Below the pieces are notes generated by a model. The model was not told where the DNA came from, made no database searches, and worked only from the letters and a program-made list of their open reading frames with translations. This document shows positions 1-5,734 of a stretch of 5,734 bases of DNA, in pieces (position 1 is the stretch's first letter; the number at the start of each line of letters is the position of its first letter). The stretch covers positions 48,220-53,953 of the forward strand of contig DCHS01000022.1 in the NCBI GenBank assembly GCA_002314875.1, written 5' to 3'. Origin of the DNA: Prevotellaceae bacterium UBA1746 (GTDB lineage Bacteria; Bacteroidota; Bacteroidia; Bacteroidales; Bacteroidaceae). The position numbers were made by a program, and so were the translations under genes.

Positions 1-11
1 TCTACAAAGTC

Positions 12-113
12 TACTGGTATACAAGTTAAAAAGTAAACAAAGTAAACAAAGTAAACGATATACTGGTATAAAATTCTAAAAGTATAAAAGGTATAAAGTA
101 TACTGGTATAAAA
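12..113. repeat. Three dispersed TACTGGTATA dyads with GTATAAA repeats
   Basis: The 10-mer TACTGGTATA occurs at 12-21, 61-70 and 101-110. The second and third copies extend to the 12-bp inverted repeat TATAC-TG-GTATA (59-70 and 99-110). GTATAAA recurs at 66, 82, 91 and 106. The stretch from 1 to 140 holds no gene that I can support. The dyads could be binding sites for a regulator of a gene to the left of the window, or simply degenerate AT-rich repeats. The array may continue leftwards out of view. Confidence 0.65.
32..56. repeat. 9-bp tandem repeat AGTAAACAA, about 2.8 copies
   Basis: Copies of AGTAAACAA lie at 32-40 and 41-49, and a partial copy (AGTAAAC) at 50-56. The array is in AT-rich non-coding DNA downstream of the GH85 gene. 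Short AT-rich tandem repeats of this style are common in intergenic DNA of Prevotella and Bacteroides, from memory. No function is assigned. It may be a slippage-prone spacer and may vary in copy number between strains. Confidence 0.8.
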
Positions 114-137
114 ATATAATTTCATTTTTCCGTTAGA

Positions 138-183
138 CAAGAAAACTCCCGAAAGCTGGCGTGTAGTCCAACTCTCGGGAGTT
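138..183 (-). terminator. Probable rho-independent terminator of the GH85 gene
   Basis: A perfect 9-bp stem pairs AACTCCCGA (144-152) with TCGGGAGTT (175-183). The 22-nt interior can extend the stem imperfectly (154-159 with 168-173, one mismatch). Read on the minus strand, the hairpin starts about 25 nt after the GH85 stop codon and is followed by TTCTTGTC (a TTTTCTT run counting the last two stem bases), a modest U-rich tract. Position and orientation fit a terminator for this gene. The weak T-run and long loop are the reasons for doubt. Confidence 0.6.
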
Positions 184-208
184 ATTATTTGAGGTTTATA
201 CCGTAGGG

Positions 209-3200
209 TCAACGGATAACCTTCTTGCCATTGATGATGTAAACACCGTTGGAAGCATTCTTAACACGCTGACCAGCGAGGTTAAAGATTGCATTTGAAG
301 CATTGCTAACGCTAATGGTTTCAATGCCATCCTGGCCGCTGACGGTGATATAAGCAGGCTTGGTGATCTCAGACTTACCCCACATATTGCTTAGAGTGAA
401 GGTGATGTCGTGAGGACCATTAGCGGTTGCTGCATCAACAACGAGATTACCACCGGTAACGCCATTGCCACTGAATACAAGGCTACCAGGACCTTCGATA
501 CCATCGGAAAGGGTAGCAGTGGTCTTGATTTCAAGGCTACCGGGAAGTGCGGGATTACCCATGATGTTGTTGTTGGGATCAAGGATTACTTCTGTAGCAC
601 CAACGGTTGCTTCACCAGCTGCACCTACGAGCTGGATATAGTCACCATACCAAGTGCTGGTACCAGAACCGAGGTTGGGGAAGTGGTTTGCTGCATCATG
701 ACTTTCGAAGGTATAGTATGCCTTGAGTTCAGCAGGTATAGTCTTGCCTTCATAGCCCTGCATAGCTTCCTTCACTTCTGCTTCGGTGAGTGCTTTGTGC
801 CAAACCTGAACATCGTCGATAACGCCGTTGATACCAGCGTGGTAAACGTTAGAACCACCGATGTAGATAGGACTTTCATCGTATTCAACGAAGTTTGTTG
901 TACATTCACAAACCTTCTTACCGTTGAAGAAAATCTTCTGCTTGGAACCATCGTAGCAAATCATGACATGGGTCCAGGTATTAGCATTGAGAGCATAAGT
1001 CTGGTCAGATGCAAGATGGCGGTCGGTCGTACAGTCAACGAAGGCCGTTTCGTGCTTGTTGCTGTTACCAGCGAAACTCTTGTTGCTGCTTTCGTACATG
1101 GTGTAGGAAATAACGTTGGCATCGCAGGCAAGTGAGCCGTCACTGTTGTACCATTCAGGCCAGATAATGGTCCAGAAAGCACCCCAGTTGTTGTGAGGCC
1201 ATGAACGCTGGATATTACGCTTGTTGAAGAGGTTGGTACCGTACTTTGAGTGAGCGAAACCATAAGGCTTGATCCAGCAACCAACAGTGTACTGCTTCTG
1301 AGTCTTGGGAAGTGCTTCTTGAGGAATACGGAACTGATAAGCATCTTCAAGTTCGAGACCACGGGAAACCTTACCTTCACCGAGACGTTCGATGTTGTAG
1401 GTTACGCTTGCAGTGTTGTCAGCAAAAGTTAGATCGGTCTTGTCAGCAACGAAGTCGTTGGCGATGGGGAGAGCACCGGTCTCAGCGGGAGAAACCTGAA
1501 CGAAACCGCGATAGTAGGTAGTTTCATTGGCACCATCGGTAAGAACAACGTCGTAAGTGCCGATTTCATTGATAGCAGCCTTGAGACCAGTACCACCAGT
1601 CTGAGCAGCCATATCCTTACCCGTTGCAGGATCTACAATCTGCCACTTGATAGCATCAGCGTGGAGGGGGTCTGTGTAAGATACCGTGAACTCTTCACCA
1701 GACTTGATGATACTCTTGTCCAAAGAGATACCGTCAACGGTAGTAGCTTCGATAGTAGTATAGTCGCTCCAGGCAATTTCACTTGCAGTCTTTCCGTCGG
1801 GAGCAACAGCACGAACACCGAAACGATATTTTTCGATGGTAGGATCGGAGAAAGCACCAACGATATAGTGAGCCCATGAAGTGGTAACACCGTCTAGAAC
1901 GGGTTCCTTACCTTCTGCCTGGCTGTAAACTTCGAAATACCAAGTGTCGATGTCGGCATTGTAGGTAGGCATTGAAGGATCAGCCTGAGCAGCTGCAGAC
2001 TTACCGCAGTCCCAGATGAGCTTATAGCTTACAGAGTTGTAGGTTCTCTCAAGGAACTGGCTCTTGGTGATAGTGGGCTTAACCGGGGTGTAGGATACTT
2101 CAGGAACAATACCGAATTCGCCGAAGAGCATTTCGTAGTCAGAAGCAGTATTTTCGAACTGAACACCGAGGAGGGCAACATTACCGGTCATACCGAGCTT
2201 GCTAGCTGTGCTCTTGAATTCAGTCCAAACGCCTTCTTCAGCATCGGGAATGGCAGCGTAGTGTAATTCTTTTTCAGAACCTACGAATGACCAGAAGAGC
2301 TTAGCGTGAGATTCAGTGGTGTTATTGAGTTTGTAAACAAGATTTACAGCATCGTCACCACTGACATTGAAGTTGGTCTTGAAAAGACGAATGTTAGAGC
2401 AGGCAGTAGCACCGTTCATCTTCATACAAGAACCTGCATACCAGCTGTCGTCGAAGGTGAAACCGCAGTTGATACCATCTGTAGGAACGTTGCCTTCAGC
2501 ATTGGTTATCCACCAACGCCAGGTGGGGAGGTAGTCCTGAGAGGAGAGACTGTACCACTTACCGTGGAAGGTTTCCTGACCTTCACTGCGGAATGCCTTA
2601 CCATTACCCAAGGAGAAACGGGTGATGAAGGGGAGTTCCTGGAGTGAACTACGAGCAGGAACGAGAGCGCAGACACCATGGAACTTCTTCATAGCAGCAG
2701 AAGAGGACTGGCTGACACCGGTTGTAGATGTTACGGTTGGAGTCTTAGCCGGGTTGCGATTACCACCAGAGAAGACTTCTTCCTGCTTCTGGAGGTAGCA
2801 CTTCTGAACAGCTTCGTCGGAAGAACCGTTTTCCGTAGAGTTCTGGTAAATCATGTCGGTAGTGTGGTTACCCCAGAAAATAACAGAACAGGTGGTTCCT
2901 TTCAGACGGTTCCAGTTACCACGAGCCAGCCAGTTACCCTGGATATCATAACCAGCATAAACATCGGAAGATGAACCAGCACGAAGGCCTTCTGCGTAGC
3001 TCTGAGAAGCGGTAATGCTGCTGGACCAATCGTAGTTGAGGAAGTAGATATCGCTGACGGTCTTGCCGTTCTTAATAAACCAGTTTGCCTTGCTTGCAGT
3101 CAACTGTGAACCAAGGTCGAGATTACCGTTGTTGTTGTTGGCACCATACCAGGTTACATGGAACTGCCAACCATATTCTGCAACCTTTTCATGAACAGCA

Positions 3201-3859
3201 GCGAGGAAGTCCTGGAATAGAGAAGCATTCTGAATGGTTCCTTCGGGATTGAAGGTTACACCGTCAACGCCATAGTAGCGGAGGAACTTGATGAACTTGT
3301 CAAGGTACTTGAAGGTACCGTCGCTGTTCTTCTGGACGAGCATGTTGACAATCTTCTGAGGACCAGTATTGTCACCTCCCCAAGAGTCGAAGAAGATAAC
3401 ACCACCGCTGTTGGCAACACCGTTCTTGTGGCAAACATCGCTGTAAGCACCAACGGTACGAATCCAACTCTGTGACCAGCCGCCCTGGCTGTCAAGGTAC
3501 GACCACATGCTGAAGTTGTCAGCGTCCATGACATAACGGGGAAGAGTCTGCCAGTAGGTGTCAGAGATACCCATAGGGGTACAGAGGCTGAACTTACGCT
3601 GGTTGTTCTTCTCGTTATTGAGGACCTGGGTTTCACGGTTGATGAAACGATCCTTGATCTTAACGCGAGAGATGAAGAAGTTTTCATCTTCAGATAACTG
3701 CTGACCGGGTTCCCAGGTAGGGAAGTAGTCATAGAAAGATTTGCTGTCAGTGATGTAGGTCACATATTTACCGTGTGACGGTACATACTGTGCAAAAGCG
3801 GCTCCCGCTGACAATGAGAACAGCGCAAGGAGGCTTGCTTGTTTAAAAACCTTTTTCAT
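209..3859 (-). CDS. Secreted multidomain GH85 endo-beta-N-acetylglucosaminidase with LamG-like domain and C-terminal sorting tail
   Basis: This is a 1216-residue exported enzyme expected to hydrolyse the GlcNAc-beta-1,4-GlcNAc core of N-glycans (family GH85). Residues 1-23 are a Sec signal peptide ending AFA before Q24; no lipobox Cys is seen. The catalytic barrel spans roughly 30-360. Family landmarks are a KNGV..GG-VIFF strand (145-157), the catalytic Asn/Glu pair as N204-P-E206 (Asn orients the substrate acetamido group, Glu is acid/base), WYGA (237-240), FLNYDW (273-278) and YAGYDIQGN (301-309). A beta-sandwich module follows at about 393-586, then an FnIII-like stretch (590-705), an Ig/PKD-like domain (709-790), a LamG/concanavalin-like domain (about 802-1040, with NTWTHVMICYDG and GVIDDVQVWHKALTEAEV), another Ig-like domain (1090-1175) and a Por-like tail (1176-1216, FNLAGQRV...GVYIINGKKVIR). 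The start is ATG 3859, directly giving the signal peptide. Module borders are approximate. The family call is firm; specificity for high-mannose or trimmed complex glycans cannot be read from sequence. Confidence 0.9.
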   Translation of the reverse strand: MKKVFKQASLLALFSLSAGAAFAQYVPSHGKYVTYITDSKSFYDYFPTWEPGQQLSEDENFFISRVKIKDRFINRETQVLNNEKNNQRKFSLCTPMGISDTYWQTLPRYVMDADNFSMWSYLDSQGGWSQSWIRTVGAYSDVCHKNGVANSGGVIFFDSWGGDNTGPQKIVNMLVQKNSDGTFKYLDKFIKFLRYYGVDGVTFNPEGTIQNASLFQDFLAAVHEKVAEYGWQFHVTWYGANNNNGNLDLGSQLTASKANWFIKNGKTVSDIYFLNYDWSSSITASQSYAEGLRAGSSSDVYAGYDIQGNWLARGNWNRLKGTTCSVIFWGNHTTDMIYQNSTENGSSDEAVQKCYLQKQEEVFSGGNRNPAKTPTVTSTTGVSQSSSAAMKKFHGVCALVPARSSLQELPFITRFSLGNGKAFRSEGQETFHGKWYSLSSQDYLPTWRWWITNAEGNVPTDGINCGFTFDDSWYAGSCMKMNGATACSNIRLFKTNFNVSGDDAVNLVYKLNNTTESHAKLFWSFVGSEKELHYAAIPDAEEGVWTEFKSTASKLGMTGNVALLGVQFENTASDYEMLFGEFGIVPEVSYTPVKPTITKSQFLERTYNSVSYKLIWDCGKSAAAQADPSMPTYNADIDTWYFEVYSQAEGKEPVLDGVTTSWAHYIVGAFSDPTIEKYRFGVRAVAPDGKTASEIAWSDYTTIEATTVDGISLDKSIIKSGEEFTVSYTDPLHADAIKWQIVDPATGKDMAAQTGGTGLKAAINEIGTYDVVLTDGANETTYYRGFVQVSPAETGALPIANDFVADKTDLTFADNTASVTYNIERLGEGKVSRGLELEDAYQFRIPQEALPKTQKQYTVGCWIKPYGFAHSKYGTNLFNKRNIQRSWPHNNWGAFWTIIWPEWYNSDGSLACDANVISYTMYESSNKSFAGNSNKHETAFVDCTTDRHLASDQTYALNANTWTHVMICYDGSKQKIFFNGKKVCECTTNFVEYDESPIYIGGSNVYHAGINGVIDDVQVWHKALTEAEVKEAMQGYEGKTIPAELKAYYTFESHDAANHFPNLGSGTSTWYGDYIQLVGAAGEATVGATEVILDPNNNIMGNPALPGSLEIKTTATLSDGIEGPGSLVFSGNGVTGGNLVVDAATANGPHDITFTLSNMWGKSEITKPAYITVSGQDGIETISVSNASNAIFNLAGQRVKNASNGVYIINGKKVIR

Positions 3860-4025
3860 AAGAATGGTTTTAAGGTAATATATAGGTTGATTTGTTTTTC
3901 TGAATGATGACTATGCGAAGGCCTGATAGGGCAATGATTATATTGGCAAAGAGACGTTTAAAATGTGCTCTTAATGGCAAAAATTGCCTTAATTCAGGCT
4001 ATCGGATAACCATTTTTACATAATT
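3860..4025 (-). promoter_or_regulatory. Predicted 5' leader of the GH85 mRNA, about 165 nt
   Basis: If transcription starts just after the -7 box at 4031-4038, the GH85 message carries a leader of about 165 nt. It contains a small 5-bp hairpin (GGCAA at 3976-3980 pairing with TTGCC at 3984-3988) and one copy of CCTGAATTA (3998-3990, minus). I see no riboswitch-like fold, terminator or leader peptide. The final bases before ATG are A-rich (minus-strand CTTAAAACCATTCTT), typical of Bacteroidetes initiation without a strong Shine-Dalgarno. No closer TAnnTTTG box occurs between 3860 and 4030 on the minus strand. Confidence 0.4.
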
Positions 4026-4030
4026 CAGGG

Positions 4031-4061
4031 CAAAATTACTTATTTCTTATGAAATAAGCAA
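4031..4061 (-). promoter_or_regulatory. Bacteroidetes-type promoter of the GH85 gene
   Basis: On the minus strand TTG (4061-4059) is followed by a 20-bp spacer and then TAATTTTG (4038-4031), a full match to the -7 consensus TAnnTTTG. The TTG fits the -33 element at the expected spacing of about 19-21 bp. Transcription would start near 4023-4027. The whole spacer is a perfect inverted repeat, annotated separately. Confidence 0.6.
4039..4058. promoter_or_regulatory. Perfect 8-4-8 inverted repeat filling the GH85 promoter spacer, candidate operator
   Basis: CTTATTTC (4039-4046), a TTAT centre (4047-4050) and GAAATAAG (4051-4058) form a perfect dyad. It abuts the -7 box on one side and the -33 TTG on the other. 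It has no following T-run in the transcribed region and lies upstream of the predicted start site, so a DNA-binding site is more likely than an RNA hairpin. Its centre is also about 80 bp upstream of the predicted M64 transcription start, so one regulator could affect both genes. The binding protein is unknown. Confidence 0.5.
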
Positions 4062-4113
4062 GGAGAAAAACGGAAATATTAGGAATACTAATATATATCC
4101 CTGAAATATGTTG

Positions 4114-4121
4114 TATATTTG
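4114..4121 (+). promoter_or_regulatory. -7 box of the M64 peptidase gene
   Basis: TATATTTG matches TAnnTTTG exactly and lies 27 bp before the ATG at 4149, giving a short A-rich leader of about 20-25 nt. No TTG is present 19-21 bp upstream (about 4090-4095), so the -33 element is weak or absent, which would fit a promoter that needs an activator. The CCTGAAATA copy at 4100-4108 lies immediately upstream. Confidence 0.55.
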
Positions 4122-4148
4122 CACCATAAAAACCAAAGAAAACACATT

Positions 4149-5597
4149 ATGAAACTCTCTTTCCTTTTAGCTTTTGCATCGTCTCTTGCCGTTCTTCCAA
4201 TGAGCGCTCAGGGTTTTCATGCTATAGATAAGGACTTCGTTAACTTGAAGGGCTATCCCGCCGTTCACCGCGATATTAACAAGGCTCCAACGAGGATGCA
4301 GCGTATCAGTGCTGATGATTTAAGAGCACGCGAAGGTCAGGATTTTCCCATTGACACCATTCAGTATGTGGGGCCAAGTGGCATCAACTTCGTTCTGATG
4401 GGCGATGGCTTCAAGTCAACGCAATATGCGGTATTTACGAAATATGCCAATTCATGTATCGAACACATGTTTTCCCAAGTACCTTTTGCAGACTACCGTG
4501 ACTGGTTCAACATCTATTATATCAAGGTAGATTCAAGAGAATCGGGTATATCGCATCCAGGTTATCCTTCTGGTACATGTCCTGAGGGTTCAAGCTTGAA
4601 GATCAGTAACTATGATACTTATTTCGGCGTTTATTTCGATGCTTATGGCATTCACCGCTTGATGTGTTTCGACGGCAATAAGCCCTATGAACTTCTCGAC
4701 GCTTTAATTCCTGACTACGATATAGCTGGCATTCTCGGAAACAGCAAGGAATATGGTGGTTCCGGTGGTGACATCCTTATAGCCAGCGTTAACTCAGAAT
4801 CCAACGAGATATTCGTTCATGAACTTGGCCATACCTTTGCCAAACTCAATGACGAATACTATGCCGGTGACGTATATCTTTATGAATCTTCTAACACCTC
4901 TAAATATTATACAGAGGAAACTTCTCCATGGAGAGCCTGGTGGGGACAAGAAGGCGTGAAAGCCTTTAAGATTGGTGGTTCTACGCTCGGTAACAAATTC
5001 TATAAACCAGTGAATGGTACTTGCAAGATGGAGTATCTCGGAAAGAACTTCTGTGCTGTATGCCGTGAGGCGCTTGTGAAGAAGATTCATAACAAGGTCA
5101 ACCAGATTTGTGTTGTTGACCCGGCAGAGTCTTTGGTGAAGCCTTACGCCGATGCCACGACAGCGGTATTCCGTTTGGAAGATATTTGCGAAGTTCCAGG
5201 TTATACGGATATCACCTGGATCCTTGATGACCAGACTCTTGGTGCTTCGGAGCGTGAACTAACGCTGGATATTTCTGATTTTAAGGAAGGTGAGAAGCAT
5301 AAGTTGACGGTTCTGGTTTCCGATCTCACGCCATACCTCAAACAGACACCGATTTCTTCTTTCGAGTGGACGATAGAAAAGAGTGGTGTAGTGGGTATTG
5401 AAATCACACGAGGGCAGCAACCGACAATCATCGGCGAAGAAGGTGGCATAACCATCACATCTCCTGATTACGAGCAGTTCATCATCTATGGTGCTGATGG
5501 TCGTCGTATCACATCACGCCACATCGTCGGTTCTGAGACTATTTCTCTACCACGTGGTACCTATATCGTCAGAAACCGCAAGGTGATGGTAAATTAA
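4149..5597 (+). CDS. Secreted M64 (IgA peptidase family) zinc metallopeptidase with C-terminal sorting tail
   Basis: This is a 482-residue exported peptidase of family M64, named for a clostridial enzyme that cleaves IgA; the substrate here is not known. Residues 1-20 are a signal peptide (MKLSFLL...LPMSA before Q21). The peptidase domain spans about 75-325: it opens with INFVLMGDGF (79-88) and carries the zinc motif HELGHTFAKLNDEY (224-237), with H224 and H228 as ligands, E225 as catalytic base and D235 as likely third ligand. The later CKMEYLGKNFCAVCRE segment (292-307) contains a Met-turn candidate, M294, and Cys292, 302 and 305. An Ig-like segment follows (about 327-410), then a Por/T9SS-like tail (413-482: IIYGADGRRI...LPRGTYIVRNRKVMVN). 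Only about 55 mature residues precede the peptidase domain, so the longer N-terminal domain of many Bacteroides M64 proteins seems absent. ATG 4149 is preferred over the in-frame TTG at 4119, which lies within the -7 box and would spoil the signal peptide. Confidence 0.9.
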   Translation: MKLSFLLAFASSLAVLPMSAQGFHAIDKDFVNLKGYPAVHRDINKAPTRMQRISADDLRAREGQDFPIDTIQYVGPSGINFVLMGDGFKSTQYAVFTKYANSCIEHMFSQVPFADYRDWFNIYYIKVDSRESGISHPGYPSGTCPEGSSLKISNYDTYFGVYFDAYGIHRLMCFDGNKPYELLDALIPDYDIAGILGNSKEYGGSGGDILIASVNSESNEIFVHELGHTFAKLNDEYYAGDVYLYESSNTSKYYTEETSPWRAWWGQEGVKAFKIGGSTLGNKFYKPVNGTCKMEYLGKNFCAVCREALVKKIHNKVNQICVVDPAESLVKPYADATTAVFRLEDICEVPGYTDITWILDDQTLGASERELTLDISDFKEGEKHKLTVLVSDLTPYLKQTPISSFEWTIEKSGVVGIEITRGQQPTIIGEEGGITITSPDYEQFIIYGADGRRITSRHIVGSETISLPRGTYIVRNRKVMVN

Positions 5598-5626
5598 GAA
5601 TTAGGAATTTAGAATTAAGAATTATA
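5592..5626. repeat. 7-bp AATTAAG-type tandem repeat, five copies, overlapping the M64 stop codon
   Basis: Units read AATTAAG (5592), AATTAGG (5599), AATTTAG (5606), AATTAAG (5613) and AATTATA (5620). The first unit encodes the last Asn codon and the TAA stop. AATTAAG-like arrays are frequent in intergenic DNA of Bacteroidales, from memory; function unknown. Confidence 0.8.
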
Positions 5627-5673
5627 GCTGGCGCAGTGTATGTATGCTGCTGCTTGGTTCTGAATGAATCAAT

Positions 5674-5706
5674 AAACAAAAAAGGAGGTAAGCGATTGCT
5701 TACCTC
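5674..5706 (-). terminator. Strong rho-independent terminator downstream of the right-edge tRNA
   Basis: A perfect 9-bp stem pairs GAGGTAAGC (5685-5693) with GCTTACCTC (5698-5706) around a 4-nt loop. On the minus strand it is followed by CTTTTTTGTTT (5684-5674), a good U-tract. It lies a few bases after the tRNA 3' end, so it should end that transcript. On the plus strand the stem is followed only by TTTG, so it could stop M64 transcripts weakly at best. Confidence 0.85.
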
Positions 5707-5710
5707 TTTG

Positions 5711-5734
5711 TGACTCGTATAGGATTCAAACCTA
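5711..5734 (-). tRNA. 3' end of a probable tRNA gene, cut by the window edge
   Basis: On the minus strand the bases read TAGG (T-stem 5' side, first base outside the window), a 7-nt loop TTTGAAT, CCTAT (T-stem 3' side), then ACGAGTC (acceptor 3' strand, implying a GACTCGT 5' end) and discriminator A at 5711. The CCA is not encoded (the next bases are CAA). The terminator immediately downstream supports a real transcript end. The T-loop has T where the conserved C56 is expected. The isotype cannot be read from this part; a lone tRNA-end fragment, such as an attachment-site remnant, is the alternative. Confidence 0.6.

Larger units (their letters stand above)
3990..4108. repeat. CCTGAA(A/T)TA motif, three copies across the divergent promoters
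   Basis: CCTGAATTA occurs on the minus strand at 4029-4021 and 3998-3990, 31 bp apart (about three helical turns). CCTGAAATA occurs on the plus strand at 4100-4108, just upstream of the M64 -7 box. The copy at 4029-4021 directly follows the GH85 -7 box. The copies are seen in the sequence; a role as sites for a shared regulator is inference, since 9-bp near-matches can arise by chance in about 290 bp of AT-rich DNA. Confidence 0.35.

Noticed and set aside
12..110. CRISPR-like array
   Set aside because: The repeats are only 10-12 bp, spacing is uneven (49 and 40 bp), and the spacers are themselves repetitive.
410..1135. Open frame of 241 codons on the plus strand
   Set aside because: It lies wholly antisense to the GH85 gene, has no recognisable domain, signal peptide or promoter, and its length follows from the biased codon use of the real gene. 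The other antisense and out-of-frame openings in both genes were rejected for the same reasons.
3128..3140. GTT trinucleotide run
   Set aside because: It encodes the Asn run 241-244 of the GH85 protein (preceding Gly245) and is too short to suggest phase variation; a three-base unit would not shift the frame.
3976..3988. GGCAA/TTGCC hairpin in the divergent region as a terminator or attenuator
   Set aside because: The stem is only 5 bp with a 3-nt loop and is not followed by a T-run on either strand.
4119..4148. TTG-initiated N-terminal extension of the M64 protein
   Set aside because: The TTG lies inside the -7 promoter box and the extension would put charged residues before a normal signal peptide.
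5627..5660. Plus-strand terminator for the M64 gene
   Set aside because: Only a 4-bp GCAG/CTGC stem is visible and no T-run follows.

Overview
The window looks like chromosomal DNA from a host-associated Bacteroidales bacterium, most likely Prevotella or a close relative. The basis is moderate G+C coding DNA with AT-rich spacers, two promoters matching the Bacteroidetes -7 consensus TAnnTTTG, no strong Shine-Dalgarno sequences, and two exported proteins with Por/T9SS-like C-terminal tails (a 'G-[RQ]-R-[VI] ... G-x-Y-I' pattern ending in a basic strand). The genus is inferred from style, not from a marker gene.

Layout from left to right. Positions 1-140 are AT-rich non-coding DNA with a 9-bp tandem repeat and three copies of a short dyad (TACTGGTATA). 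A hairpin at 144-183 is the probable terminator of the first gene. Positions 209-3859 (minus strand) encode a 1216-residue secreted multidomain GH85 endo-beta-N-acetylglucosaminidase. Positions 3860-4148 are a divergent intergenic region with one promoter per gene; the GH85 promoter has a perfect 8+4+8 inverted repeat exactly filling its -33/-7 spacer. Positions 4149-5597 (plus strand) encode a 482-residue secreted M64 (IgA-peptidase family) zinc metallopeptidase. The M64 stop codon lies inside a short array of 7-bp AATTAAG-type repeats. The right end holds a strong minus-strand terminator (5674-5706) and the last 24 bases of what appears to be a tRNA gene entering from the right (5711-5734).

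How the genes may work together (inference): GH85 enzymes cut the chitobiose core of N-glycans, and M64 peptidases are named for an enzyme that cleaves immunoglobulin A. A divergent pair of exported enzymes with the same type of C-terminal sorting tail suggests a small host-glycoprotein (antibody or mucosal glycoprotein) processing locus, one enzyme removing glycans and the other cutting polypeptide. No SusC/SusD pair, regulator or mobile element is visible. The main points for a second look are the palindrome-filled promoter, a motif shared by the two divergent promoters, and the atypical GH85 active-site motifs.
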